DNA of 16,356 bases. It comes from Desulfobacterales bacterium (GTDB taxonomy: Bacteria; Desulfobacterota; Desulfobacteria; Desulfobacterales; UBA5852). Position 1 is the first letter of the stretch, and each line of letters opens with the position of its first letter. The DNA lies in NCBI GenBank assembly GCA_030066455.1, contig JASJBQ010000099.1, positions 1 to 16,356 of the forward strand. Reading direction: 5' to 3'. Made by a program: the position numbers and the translations under genes. Shown here in pieces: positions 1 through 7,023 of the stretch. The notes under the pieces were generated by a model. The model was not told where the DNA came from. It searched no databases and saw only the letters and a program-made list of their open reading frames with translations.

Positions 1-726
1 GCCCAGGCCATCGCCGCCCTGGCCGCGGGCAAGCATGTGCTCTGTGAAAAGCCGCTGGCCATGGACCGTGCGGAGTGCGATCAGGTGCTGGCGGCGGCTG
101 AAGACAGTGCCGGATTGCTGGGCGTTGCCTATTACCGGCACTACTACCCGGCGGTCATCCGCATGCGGGAGATCATCGCTGCGGGTGAGATCGGCCGCGT
201 CATTCTGGCACGGTTTGATGCCGCGGAGCGCTTCCTGCCGCCTGAAGACCATCCCCGCCGTTGGATTCTGGACAAGAGGATCGCCGGGGGCGGGTGCCTC
301 ATGGATTTCGGCTGCCATCGCATCGAAGTGCTTCTCAATCTCTTGGGGCCGGTTCGATCGGTCGCCGGCACGACCGGACGGGTCTATCCGGGCCATGACG
401 TCGAGGATACCGCCACCGTGGCCATGACTTTCGAGAGCGGTGCTTCCGGACTGGTAACCGTGGTTCGCGGCGGCACCGAAGATTTTGACACCGTTTGCAT
501 TCAGGGCACCGAAGGCACGATCCGTTTGGACACCCTGAATGAGGGCTGGCTGACGGTGGCCACCTCGGAACGAACCCGGCGCGAAACCTGGCCCTGCCAT
601 GCCAATCCCCACCTGCCCCTGATAGAGGCCTTTTGCCATGATGTCGTCAAGGGTTCTCCGCCCGCGGTGGATGGTCGGCTGGGGCGATCCGTTCAAGAGA
701 TCATCGAGGCCGTTTATCGCCGTTAA
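1..726 (+). CDS. Gfo/Idh/MocA-family oxidoreductase, 5' end outside window
   Basis: NAD(P)-dependent sugar or polyol dehydrogenase of the Gfo/Idh/MocA family; 241 codons are visible and the frame is open to base 1, so roughly the first 80-90 residues (the Rossmann GxGxxG part) are missing. The family signature AGKHVLCEKPLAM, carrying the catalytic Lys of the EKP motif, lies at visible residues 9-21. The C-terminal substrate domain shows GGGCLMDFGCHRIEVL, matching the DxGxH active-site pattern. The gene ends 29 bases before a sugar-binding protein and is probably co-transcribed with it. A second family member lies two genes downstream, but the two differ at the active-site motif (DFGCH here, DIGCY there), so they are not simple duplicates. 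The family is certain; the substrate is unknown. Confidence 0.93.
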   Translation, partial: AQAIAALAAGKHVLCEKPLAMDRAECDQVLAAAEDSAGLLGVAYYRHYYPAVIRMREIIAAGEIGRVILARFDAAERFLPPEDHPRRWILDKRIAGGGCLMDFGCHRIEVLLNLLGPVRSVAGTTGRVYPGHDVEDTATVAMTFESGASGLVTVVRGGTEDFDTVCIQGTEGTIRLDTLNEGWLTVATSERTRRETWPCHANPHLPLIEAFCHDVVKGSPPAVDGRLGRSVQEIIEAVYRR

Positions 727-755
727 CCCAGCGACATTGCTTTGGGCCACACGTT

Positions 756-2051
756 ATGATTTTTAGAGATATCGATTCGCGTAGACTTCTCGCCACCGGG
801 TTGGTGCTCATGATGTTGGCAATGGGCGCTGCAGCCCTGCGTGCGCAAACGCAGCCCAGCGGAGAAATGGAGATTTTCTCCTGGTGGCCAGCGGGTGAGG
901 GGACGGCGCTGGACACCCTGGTCAGACGTCTAAAATCCAGATACCCTCAGGTTGAGGTCGTTTTTGCCGCTGCGAGGGATGCATCGGAATCCAGCGTCCG
1001 GGCGGAGTTAAAAGCCCGCATGCTGGACGGGGAGCCGCCCGACTGCATTCAGGTCCCCGCCGGTCGTGAGTTGATCGGGCCGTGGGCCAGCGCAGGACAG
1101 TTGGAAGATTTGAGTGGGCTCTACCAGTCGGAGGGGTGGGCGTCGGTTTTTCCCAAGGATCTGATCAGACTGCTGCGGACGGACGGGGGACTCTGGTCGG
1201 TGCCGGTGGCGATCAAACGTTCCAATCTCATGTGGTATGTCCCCGCCAACCTGGAGAAGTGGAACGTGACGCCTCCCGAAACCTGGCGAGCGTTTTTCCA
1301 GATCGCGCCCCGGCTCAAGGCCCAAGGGGTTGTACCTCTTGCGCTGGCTTCCAACTGGTCGGCCTGTCACCTGTGGGAATCGGTGGCGTTGGCAGTTCTG
1401 GGGCCGGACAAATGGGAGGCGTTGTGGGATGGCGATCTGGACTGGATAAGCGAAGAAATGATTCTCGTCTGGCAGATTTTCGACGGCATTCTGGAATACA
1501 CAAGCCCCGACGCCGCCGCCGTCACCTGGCAGGAGGCCGCCGACAGGATGGCTCGCGGCCAGGCGGCCTTTTTCATCATGGGCGACTGGGCCGCCGCTTA
1601 CATGGCTGCGACGCTTGATTTGACGCCCGGTCCAGATTTCGGGTGGTCGGTTGCACCCGGCACGGCTAGCGTCTTCATGTTCTTGGCCGAGGCCTTCGGC
1701 TTGCCCAGAGGCGTCGCCAACCGTGAAGCCGCCCTTGCCTGGCTGAAAGTGGTGGGTTCTCGCGAGGGCGGTGACGCATTAAATCCGCTGAAGGGTGCCA
1801 TTTCGGCCCGCCTGGACAGCGACCTGTCCAAGTATAATTCTTACTCCAGGATTGCCGCTCAGGATTTTGCACGGGATCGCATCGTAGGCAGTCTTCTTCA
1901 CGGCGTGGTGGCCAGCGAGGATTTCATGAACAAATTTGCCCATGTCGTGGAAATTTTTCTCAAGAGACGCAACCCTCGACAGGCCGCCCTGGCCATGGAG
2001 GTCATTGCCAAAGAAAACGGCATCGCCCCCCATGTCTCACCTGTCCGGTAG
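756..2051 (+). CDS. ABC transporter sugar-binding protein (family 1, glucose-type)
   Basis: Periplasmic solute-binding protein of an ABC sugar importer, 431 aa, a normal length. The N-terminus has a charged stretch (FRDIDSRR), a hydrophobic core at about residues 11-28 and an AxA-like signal-peptidase site near LRA-QT, so export by Sec is expected. The mature start MEIFSWWPAGEG, the segments GQLEDLSGL, VPVAIKRSNLMWY and the GQAAFFIMGDWAAAY region resemble glucose/mannose-binding proteins of the CUT1 type. No Cys lipobox is visible, so it should be a free periplasmic protein. No strong Shine-Dalgarno precedes the ATG, and coupling to the preceding gene 29 bases away is possible. No permease or ATPase gene follows. 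They may lie upstream of the window, or this may be an orphan binding protein serving another importer. Confidence 0.88.
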   Translation: MIFRDIDSRRLLATGLVLMMLAMGAAALRAQTQPSGEMEIFSWWPAGEGTALDTLVRRLKSRYPQVEVVFAAARDASESSVRAELKARMLDGEPPDCIQVPAGRELIGPWASAGQLEDLSGLYQSEGWASVFPKDLIRLLRTDGGLWSVPVAIKRSNLMWYVPANLEKWNVTPPETWRAFFQIAPRLKAQGVVPLALASNWSACHLWESVALAVLGPDKWEALWDGDLDWISEEMILVWQIFDGILEYTSPDAAAVTWQEAADRMARGQAAFFIMGDWAAAYMAATLDLTPGPDFGWSVAPGTASVFMFLAEAFGLPRGVANREAALAWLKVVGSREGGDALNPLKGAISARLDSDLSKYNSYSRIAAQDFARDRIVGSLLHGVVASEDFMNKFAHVVEIFLKRRNPRQAALAMEVIAKENGIAPHVSPVR

Positions 2052-2103
2052 GCTCTCAGGGTTTGGCCGTCGGCACTGTCGCTGTCGTTAAGGAAGGTAA
2101 CCA

Positions 2104-3093
2104 ATGCGCAAAGTACGCTGGGGGGTCATGAGCACCGCCAAAATCGGCCTGCAAAAAGTCATTCCGGCCATGCAGAAGGGCGAGTACAGTGAAATCCAGG
2201 CCATCGCCTCGCGCGATACGGATCGGGCCCGGGAGTCGGCCAGGCGCCTCGGTATTCCCCGTGCGTTTGGCTCCTACGAAGAACTGCTGGCCGACGACGG
2301 CATCGAGGCCGTCTACATTCCACTGCCCAATCACCTGCACGTGGAATGGTCGGTCAAGGCCCTCGAGGCCGGCAAGCACGTCCTGTGTGAAAAGCCCCTG
2401 GGGCTGAATGCGGCCGATGCCCGCAAGCTTCTGGCGGCGGCTGAAGCATTCCCCGGTCTGAAGATCATGGAAGGCTTCATGTACCGACACCACCCCCAAT
2501 GGCAGCGGGCCAAACTTCTAATCGACCGCGGTAAGATCGGCGAATTGCGGGCCGTTCAGAGCTTTTTTGGGTATTACAACGTCGCCCCCGACAACATCCG
2601 CAACCGGGGTGACGCGGGCGGCGGCGGACTGATGGACATCGGCTGCTACCCGATCTCACTATCCCGGTTCCTTTTCGAGGCCGAACCGTTTCGGGTCTGC
2701 GCTGTCATGGAAATGGACCCGGTTTTCAAGACCGATCGCCAGGTATCAGCCATCATGGTCTTTGGCGCCGGCACCGCCACCTTTACCTGCGGCACACAAC
2801 TGGCACCCCACCAACGGGTCAATATCCTGGGCAGCGACGGAAGGATCGAGATCGAAATCCCCTTTAACGCCCCGCCCGGCCGTGCCTGTCGCATCTGGTA
2901 TCAGTCCGGCGGGGGGACCGAGGAAATCCAGCTGGAGATCTGTGATCAGTACACCCTCCAGGGCGATGCGTTCTCAAAGGCCATCCTCGACGGCACGCCC
3001 GTGCCGATTCCACTGTCGGACGCCGTCGCCAACATGCAGGTCCTCGACGCCCTGGCGCTCTCGGCCCGCAGCGGCACCTGGGTGTCGATGTGA
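2104..3093 (+). CDS. Gfo/Idh/MocA-family oxidoreductase (dihydrodiol/xylose dehydrogenase-like)
   Basis: Complete 329-aa NAD(P)-dependent oxidoreductase. The N-terminal Rossmann segment is KVRWGVMSTAKIGLQKVIPA (residues 3-22); the catalytic EKP motif lies in AGKHVLCEKPLGL at about residue 90. The C-terminal domain has GGGLMDIGCYPISLSRFL, in which Tyr stands where many relatives have His. This DIGCY form is typical of the dimeric dihydrodiol dehydrogenase / D-xylose dehydrogenase branch. The start is set by a strong AGGAAGG six bases before the ATG. It is the last gene of the Gfo-binding protein-Gfo set; its TGA touches the stop codon of the convergent stress-protein gene, leaving no room for a separate terminator. 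Oxidation of an imported sugar is an inference from the neighbouring binding protein. Confidence 0.93.
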   Translation: MRKVRWGVMSTAKIGLQKVIPAMQKGEYSEIQAIASRDTDRARESARRLGIPRAFGSYEELLADDGIEAVYIPLPNHLHVEWSVKALEAGKHVLCEKPLGLNAADARKLLAAAEAFPGLKIMEGFMYRHHPQWQRAKLLIDRGKIGELRAVQSFFGYYNVAPDNIRNRGDAGGGGLMDIGCYPISLSRFLFEAEPFRVCAVMEMDPVFKTDRQVSAIMVFGAGTATFTCGTQLAPHQRVNILGSDGRIEIEIPFNAPPGRACRIWYQSGGGTEEIQLEICDQYTLQGDAFSKAILDGTPVPIPLSDAVANMQVLDALALSARSGTWVSM

Positions 3094-3627
3094 CTAGGCC
3101 GTATCCGTCTGCGCATCTTCCATGGTGATATCGATCGGACCCCTGGGCAGGGGCACGATGAAAATCGGCCGTCGGGAGCGGCGCATGACCCTCTGGGCCA
3201 CGCTGCCCACAAAGGTGTTTTCGAGCACGCCTTTCCCATGGGTGCCCATGACAATCAGGTTGGCGTTGGCGTCGTCGGCCTCCTTGAGAATCTCGTCTGC
3301 CGGGTAGCCTTCGCGGACTTCAATGCGTGCCACCCGCTTCACCAGATCCGGATCATAGCGGCACTCTTTTTCGCACAGCAGATCGAGGCGCTTGCGGATC
3401 TGACCGGCCTGGTAATCGATTCCCTCCCGCGCACGTGCGTTCATCTGGTCTTCATCCAAATAGGAGGAGAGCAGGGCATACGCGGTGGCAGAGATTTTTT
3501 CGATCACGTGCAGAATGATGATGCGCGCATCGTTCTGCCGTGCGATTTTGCTGGCAAAGCGCATCGCATAGGCCGAGTTGGGCGATAGGTCGGTGGCGTA
3601 CAGAATCCGCTTTATTTCGGGTTCCAT
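3094..3627 (-). CDS. Universal stress protein, UspA family
   Basis: Cytoplasmic single-domain Usp protein of 177 aa, slightly longer than the usual 140-160. It starts with IKRILYATDLSPNSAYAMRFA (beta1-alpha1) and carries the full ATP-binding motif G-x2-G-x9-G-S in GTHGKGVLENTFVGSVAQRV (G128, G131, G141, S142), so it belongs to the ATP-binding subgroup. The C-terminal strand RPIFIVPLPRG closes the fold. I chose the ATG at 3627 because AGGAGA lies seven bases upstream; a TTG six bases further out would sit almost on top of that site. Transcribed alone, convergent with the oxidoreductase gene and divergent from the cyclase gene. The exact stress role cannot be read from sequence. Confidence 0.93.
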   Translation of the reverse strand: MEPEIKRILYATDLSPNSAYAMRFASKIARQNDARIIILHVIEKISATAYALLSSYLDEDQMNARAREGIDYQAGQIRKRLDLLCEKECRYDPDLVKRVARIEVREGYPADEILKEADDANANLIVMGTHGKGVLENTFVGSVAQRVMRRSRRPIFIVPLPRGPIDITMEDAQTDTA

Positions 3628-3653
3628 GGGCAAATCTCCTTGTAAACGGTTTG

Positions 3654-3682
3654 GGTATATTGGACCTGCGCAAACAAATTAA
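3654..3682 (-). promoter_or_regulatory. Possible sigma70-type promoter for the Usp gene
   Basis: On the minus strand TTAATT (3682-3677) and TATACC (3659-3654) are separated by 17 bases, placing a start about 20 bases before the Usp start codon. Both boxes match the consensus only partly, so this is tentative. Confidence 0.3.
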
Positions 3683-3729
3683 GCGCTGATTCCGCGGCCC
3701 GCAACACGCCTCACACCAGCGGGCAGTTA

Positions 3730-3817
3730 CGCGCTGCCGCCGCGATCCGCGATACCCTGAAGGCCGTTTGCAGCGCGCCGCATGCAGATCACGCCGGCAG
3801 GGGGCGTGATGTTTTTT
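3730..3817 (+). ncRNA. Candidate small RNA or attenuated leader
   Basis: Two stems in series: CGCGCTGC (3730-3737) pairs perfectly with GCAGCGCG (3770-3777), with a smaller CGCG/CGCG pair inside (3741-3751), followed by the terminator hairpin at 3788-3817. No plus-strand protein gene lies upstream that would need this terminator, since the preceding gene is on the other strand. Either a short RNA starting around 3660-3730 ends here, or this is the regulated leader of the cyclase gene 210 bases downstream. It does not match the c-di-GMP riboswitch consensus as I know it. No clear plus-strand promoter was found. Confidence 0.35.
3788..3817 (+). terminator. Rho-independent terminator, plus strand
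   Basis: Perfect 8-bp stem ATCACGCC (3788-3795) / GGCGTGAT (3803-3810), 7-base loop, then one G and six T (3812-3817). No T-run follows the stem on the minus strand, so it works only for plus-strand transcripts. Confidence 0.75.
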
Positions 3818-4013
3818 ACGGAGGCAAGGCTAATGTTTTGCAACGCTTAACCGATACGAACCCTAGAAGTCCATTTTTACGGCCTCCAGATCAGGGTGCG
3901 GGGGCTTCTCTGCTGGCAGCCGCAGCCCAGCCGGGCCATGGTTGAAGCGGATACCCGCATTGGTGTCCGGTTTGCGTTCACATGATTCTTCCCCTGGCCG
4001 GGGTCGATTGTCT

Positions 4014-4030
4014 AAGGAGAGCTACCCATC
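4014..4030 (+). promoter_or_regulatory. Strong Shine-Dalgarno facing an AUC start codon
   Basis: AAGGAGA (4014-4020) is followed by seven bases and then ATC (4028-4030) in the cyclase frame. An in-frame TAA (4013-4015) overlaps the Shine-Dalgarno, so translation cannot start further upstream. The next usual start, TTG at 4049, lies 28 bases from the site, too far for normal initiation. The layout therefore selects ATC. Confidence 0.6.
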
Positions 4031-5125
4031 GCTAACCAGGCAAACAATTTGTCGCCGGTCGTTGCGTCGGGCCGCATCGAGGCGCTCGAGCAGCAGATTC
4101 AGGACCTGCAGGCGAAAAATGTCGAGCTCGAGGCCGTCTACCGCGACTATGAAGCCGCCTTGGGGACGGCCAACGAGATGACCGTGAAGGCCGAGGTCCT
4201 GGAACTCGAGATTCGCCAGATTTTCGACACCTCGCCCGATGCCATGTGGATCATCGATAAACGCCACAGAGTCAAGCGTATCAATGACGCCATGCTCAAA
4301 CTGCTCGAAACGACAGCCAGCGAGGCCATCGGGCGGCAGTGCCACGAGGTGATGCCGATTTCGCTGTGCAGTGGGCCTCAATGCCCTCTGGTGAAATTTC
4401 GCCAAGGGGCTTCACGGGTGGAGGCGGACACGGAGCTGTGCCATCCGAGCGGCCGGACGATACCTTTCATTCTGACGGCTTCACCCTATTTCGGACTGGA
4501 CGGCGAGCTGACCGGCGTCGTGGGCAGTTTCAAGGACATCACCGAGCGCAAAGAGGCTGAAGCGGCGCTTCAGGACGCCAACCGGGAGCTCTCCCGAATG
4601 GCCACGATCGACGGATTGACCCAGATCGCCAACCGGCGGCATTTCGATGCCTGCCTGGAGCAGGAGTGGCGGCGCCTGCAGCGGGAGCGCCTGCCGTTGG
4701 CCCTGATTCTGAGTGATATTGATTTTTTTAAGCATTACAATGATTATTACGGTCATCAACTGGGGGATGACTGCCTCTGGTCGGTGGCGCAGGCCATCGA
4801 GGCCAATGTCCGTCGTCCAGCCGATCTCGCCGCTCGCTACGGCGGGGAGGAATTCGCCGTGATCCTGCCCAACACCGATCTGAAAGGGGGGCTGTGTGTT
4901 GCGGAAAATATCCGGCGCGCGGTCAGTGAACTGCAGATCAATCATTCACGCTCGGCCGTAGCGGCCCATGTCACCATGAGCATCGGAATATCGGCGGTGG
5001 TGCCCGGTCGGGGCGGGTCGATCGAGCGGCTCCTGCAGACGGCGGACTCGGCGCTCTATCAGGCCAAGTCGGAGGGCCGCAACTGTGTCCGCTCGCGCCC
5101 GATGCAGGAAACCCATTCTCCCTGA
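4028..5125 (+). CDS. PAS-GGDEF diguanylate cyclase
   Basis: Makes cyclic di-GMP from two GTP. 365 aa if it starts at the AUC codon 4028; 358 if at TTG 4049. Numbering from the TTG: a coiled coil at about 10-58 (EALEQQIQDLQAKNVELEAV), a PAS domain at about 58-165 ending in the usual DITERK linker, and a GGDEF domain at about 175-345. The catalytic loop is GGEEF (265-269), an active form. DIDFFKHYNDYYGHQLGDD gives the metal and guanine-binding residues. An allosteric I-site RPAD lies exactly five residues before GGEEF, so product inhibition is expected. The PAS domain holds C98, C107 and C112 (CHE...LCSGPQCP), a possible cofactor or redox site. No membrane segment is seen, so it is a cytoplasmic sensor. 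Confidence 0.93.
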   Translation: MANQANNLSPVVASGRIEALEQQIQDLQAKNVELEAVYRDYEAALGTANEMTVKAEVLELEIRQIFDTSPDAMWIIDKRHRVKRINDAMLKLLETTASEAIGRQCHEVMPISLCSGPQCPLVKFRQGASRVEADTELCHPSGRTIPFILTASPYFGLDGELTGVVGSFKDITERKEAEAALQDANRELSRMATIDGLTQIANRRHFDACLEQEWRRLQRERLPLALILSDIDFFKHYNDYYGHQLGDDCLWSVAQAIEANVRRPADLAARYGGEEFAVILPNTDLKGGLCVAENIRRAVSELQINHSRSAVAAHVTMSIGISAVVPGRGGSIERLLQTADSALYQAKSEGRNCVRSRPMQETHSP

Positions 5126-5177
5126 CCATGAATGGCATTGGCCAGCTGCTTTAGCTTTTCCGGCACGGAGGCGTTTT

Positions 5178-5209
5178 AAGGCCGGCCCGACGGACAAGGA
5201 CCGCCTTTT
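5178..5209 (+). terminator. Weak intrinsic terminator after the cyclase gene
   Basis: AAGGC (5178-5182) pairs with GCCTT (5203-5207). The stem continues through GG/CC and CC/GG with one bulge and one mismatch, around a 9-base loop. The T-run is only four, partly within the stem. It sits 52 bases past the cyclase stop and before the channel gene, a sensible place for it. Confidence 0.4.
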
Positions 5210-5305
5210 AGAGTGAATGGCTGTCCATATCGTCCCTAAAGTGGTAAACAATATTCCGAACGCTCTCCATTTTCATCAGCCGTTGACCAATGAAAGGATC
5301 GCCAC

Positions 5306-6307
5306 GTGGAGCGGGTGACCCAGGCCGTTATATCGGTGTGCCTTTCCATTGCCCTGCTGGCGGTGGGGTCGCTGGGTTATATGCTGATCGAAGGCTGGGG
5401 GTTTATGGATTCGCTCTACATGACCGTGATCACCCTGGCCACGGTGGGCTACGGTGAAGTTCAGACCCTGAGTGTTCCCGGGAGAGTCTTCACCCTGATT
5501 CTCATTATTCTGGGGGTCGGCTACTTCCTTTATGTGGTGGGTGCGATCATCCAGTTCCTGGTGGAGGGGCGCATCCGCCTTGTTCTGGGGAGAAGGAAAT
5601 TGGATAGACAAATCGATAAATTGGAAAAACACTATATCGTCTGCGGGTATGGTCGCATGGGCCGGGCCCTGACACACTTTCTGACCCAGAGATACCTCGA
5701 TGTGGTCGTCATCGAGCAGAGCGAATCCCGTGTCGCGACGATGAACGAAGACGGTGTTCTCTATTTGCTGGGAGCGGCCACCGATGAGAACATGCTCCTG
5801 CGCGCCGGCATCACCCGGGCCCGGGGTATCATGACCGTGGTCGGCGCCGATGCCGACAATGTGTTCATGGTCCTGCTGGCCCGTGAACTGAATCCGGATA
5901 TCTTCATCGTTTCACGGGCGATCCTGAATTCCGCCAAGCGCACGCTGCGGGCGGCCGGGGCCGACAAGATCGTCTCGCCCTATGATCTCGGGGCCCGGCG
6001 CATGGCCCATGCGGTCCTGCGACCCACGGTGATCGAGTTTCTCGAGATGGCGTTTGCCGACGATTCCGCCGATATCGAAGTGGAGGAACTCAAGGTCAAG
6101 CCCAACTCACCCCTGCGAAGCGTGTGCCTGGTCGATTCCAATATCCGCCGCGACTACAATGTGATCATTATCACGATCAAAAAGAATGACGGCCAGATGG
6201 TGTTCAACCCCGGGGCTGAAACCTGCCTGGAGGCCGACGACACCCTGGTGGTCGTGGGGCTGAGAACCAATATCCGAAAACTCGAGCGGATGCTGTCACC
6301 GCCCTGA
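5306..6307 (+). CDS. Two-TM potassium channel with RCK (TrkA-N/TrkA-C) domain
   Basis: Inner-membrane potassium channel gated by a cytoplasmic ligand-binding RCK domain, 333 aa, MthK/GsuK-like layout. TM1 lies at about residues 7-28, the pore helix and the selectivity filter TVGYG at 46-50, and TM2 at about 60-86. RCK-N begins at 109 with YIVCGYGRMGRAL (G114, G116, G119), the dinucleotide-binding turn. TrkA-C is at about 245-333 (VEELKVKPNSPLRSV). The GTG start has AAAGGA seven bases upstream. Known relatives respond to Ca2+, NAD(H) or nucleotides; the ligand here cannot be told. It probably has its own transcript, since 180 bases and a weak terminator separate it from the cyclase gene. Confidence 0.95.
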   Translation: MERVTQAVISVCLSIALLAVGSLGYMLIEGWGFMDSLYMTVITLATVGYGEVQTLSVPGRVFTLILIILGVGYFLYVVGAIIQFLVEGRIRLVLGRRKLDRQIDKLEKHYIVCGYGRMGRALTHFLTQRYLDVVVIEQSESRVATMNEDGVLYLLGAATDENMLLRAGITRARGIMTVVGADADNVFMVLLARELNPDIFIVSRAILNSAKRTLRAAGADKIVSPYDLGARRMAHAVLRPTVIEFLEMAFADDSADIEVEELKVKPNSPLRSVCLVDSNIRRDYNVIIITIKKNDGQMVFNPGAETCLEADDTLVVVGLRTNIRKLERMLSPP

Positions 6308-6347
6308 GGGCCGATGACGCACTTGCGGCCACCGTCCCGGCGCCGGG

Positions 6348-6375
6348 TTGACAAGGGGCCCGGTAATCATAAATT
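6348..6375 (+). promoter_or_regulatory. Sigma70-type promoter
   Basis: A consensus -35 TTGACA (6348-6353) is followed 16 bases later by TAAATT (6370-6375). Transcription would start near 6382, leaving a leader of about 350 bases before the next gene at 6730, or serving a small RNA in between. Confidence 0.5.
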
Positions 6376-6697
6376 AGAAGTATAACCGGTTCGGATAACG
6401 CTTCCAAGCTACTTTTCCGGTGCGCTGCCCGGTTCGGTAAAATTCTCGTACCGTCAGACTTTTTTTGCTTCGCCTTCCAGCACCCTTCGCCTGAAGTTAC
6501 ATTCCCCAACCACCTGAATCGCTTCCTGAACCTTTCACGTCGTCATGATCACGGGCGATTCGCTTGCATCCTACGCGGCTGTCGTCGTCTGGACCGGTGG
6601 CGCAACATGATGGGCTCTCATTCAAGCTCGAGCGGCATGCGGGGCGAGCGCGCCGGTTCCCGCCGGCGACGGCCGTCGCTACGAGTTGCGGCAAAAG
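6376..6697. other. Long untranslated leader / intergenic region
   Basis: No credible protein gene. A 9-base direct repeat CCGGTTCGG occurs at 6386-6394 and 6429-6437. A 5-bp hairpin CGGTA/TACCG (6435-6453) is followed six bases later by seven T (6460-6466), a poor but possible terminator. GCGACGGCCGTCGC at 6666-6679 is a perfect 14-base palindrome that could be an operator or just a GC-rich coincidence. Open frames here run into the next gene but lack protein-like composition before 6730. Confidence 0.45.
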
Positions 6698-6720
6698 TTT
6701 CGCAGCCTGCAGCCGCGAAA
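6698..6720 (+). promoter_or_regulatory. Hairpin directly before a ribosome-binding site
   Basis: TTTCGC (6698-6703) and GCGAAA (6715-6720) form a perfect 6-bp stem around an 11-base loop. It ends immediately before the G-rich ribosome-binding site (6721-6726) of the 97-aa gene. It could modulate translation or protect the transcript. Confidence 0.3.
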
Positions 6721-6729
6721 GGGGGAACC

Positions 6730-7023
6730 ATGAAAGCAGGAATCTTTTTTACCGGCACCGGACCGATTTTGCTTTTGACATCCTACGAGGATCTGAGCGA
6801 TCCCAACCTCAAGGCCAAGCTGGCCGCCAAAGGCATCAAAAAATACATTGCCTACGAAGTTTCCGAAGACAAAGTCAAGGATCGTTACGGACAGCAGTAC
6901 ACTACGGTCATGGGCGATCTGCACCAGAGCGATGATCTGCGCGTGCTGGACTACGACGGCCACCATGTCTTCTATAATTTTTCGCTGCACGAACTGGGTG
7001 AAGCGGTCTTGCAGGAAGCTTGA
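6730..7023 (+). CDS. Small conserved-looking protein of unknown function
   Basis: 97 aa with an acidic, well-composed sequence; I do not recognise a named family. The ATG at 6730 follows a G-rich site (GGGGGA, 6721-6726), and the sequence upstream in the same frame is low-complexity Arg/Ser, so the longer reading is rejected. It begins MKAGIFFTGTGPILLLTSYE, a buried strand with a Gly-rich turn, continues with a Lys-rich helix (DPNLKAKLAAKGIKKYIAYE) and ends VFYNFSLHELGEAVLQEA. There is no signal peptide, membrane helix or Cys. It reads as a compact alpha/beta cytosolic protein. It stands alone, with long non-coding stretches on both sides, and a consensus -35 promoter lies 350 bases upstream. 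Confidence 0.75.
   Translation: MKAGIFFTGTGPILLLTSYEDLSDPNLKAKLAAKGIKKYIAYEVSEDKVKDRYGQQYTTVMGDLHQSDDLRVLDYDGHHVFYNFSLHELGEAVLQEA

Larger units (their letters stand above)
3628..4027. other. Intergenic region between divergent Usp and cyclase genes
   Basis: About 400 bases without a credible protein gene. The left end carries the Usp ribosome-binding site and candidate promoter. Bases 3730-3817 form two stems ending in a plus-strand intrinsic terminator (listed separately). Bases 3818-4010 show no clear structure or promoter. The right end (4014-4020) is the strong Shine-Dalgarno of the cyclase gene. An open frame across 3942-4181 runs into the cyclase out of frame and has no protein-like composition. 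Confidence 0.6.

Noticed and set aside
3818..4013. Possible c-di-GMP (GEMM) riboswitch before the cyclase gene
   Set aside because: I looked for the conserved GEMM core segments and did not find them; only scattered similar words such as GGCAAGGC and GCAACGC are present.
3942..4181. 79-codon plus-strand open frame before the cyclase
   Set aside because: Ser/Arg-rich, overlaps the start of the cyclase out of frame, and has no ribosome-binding site.
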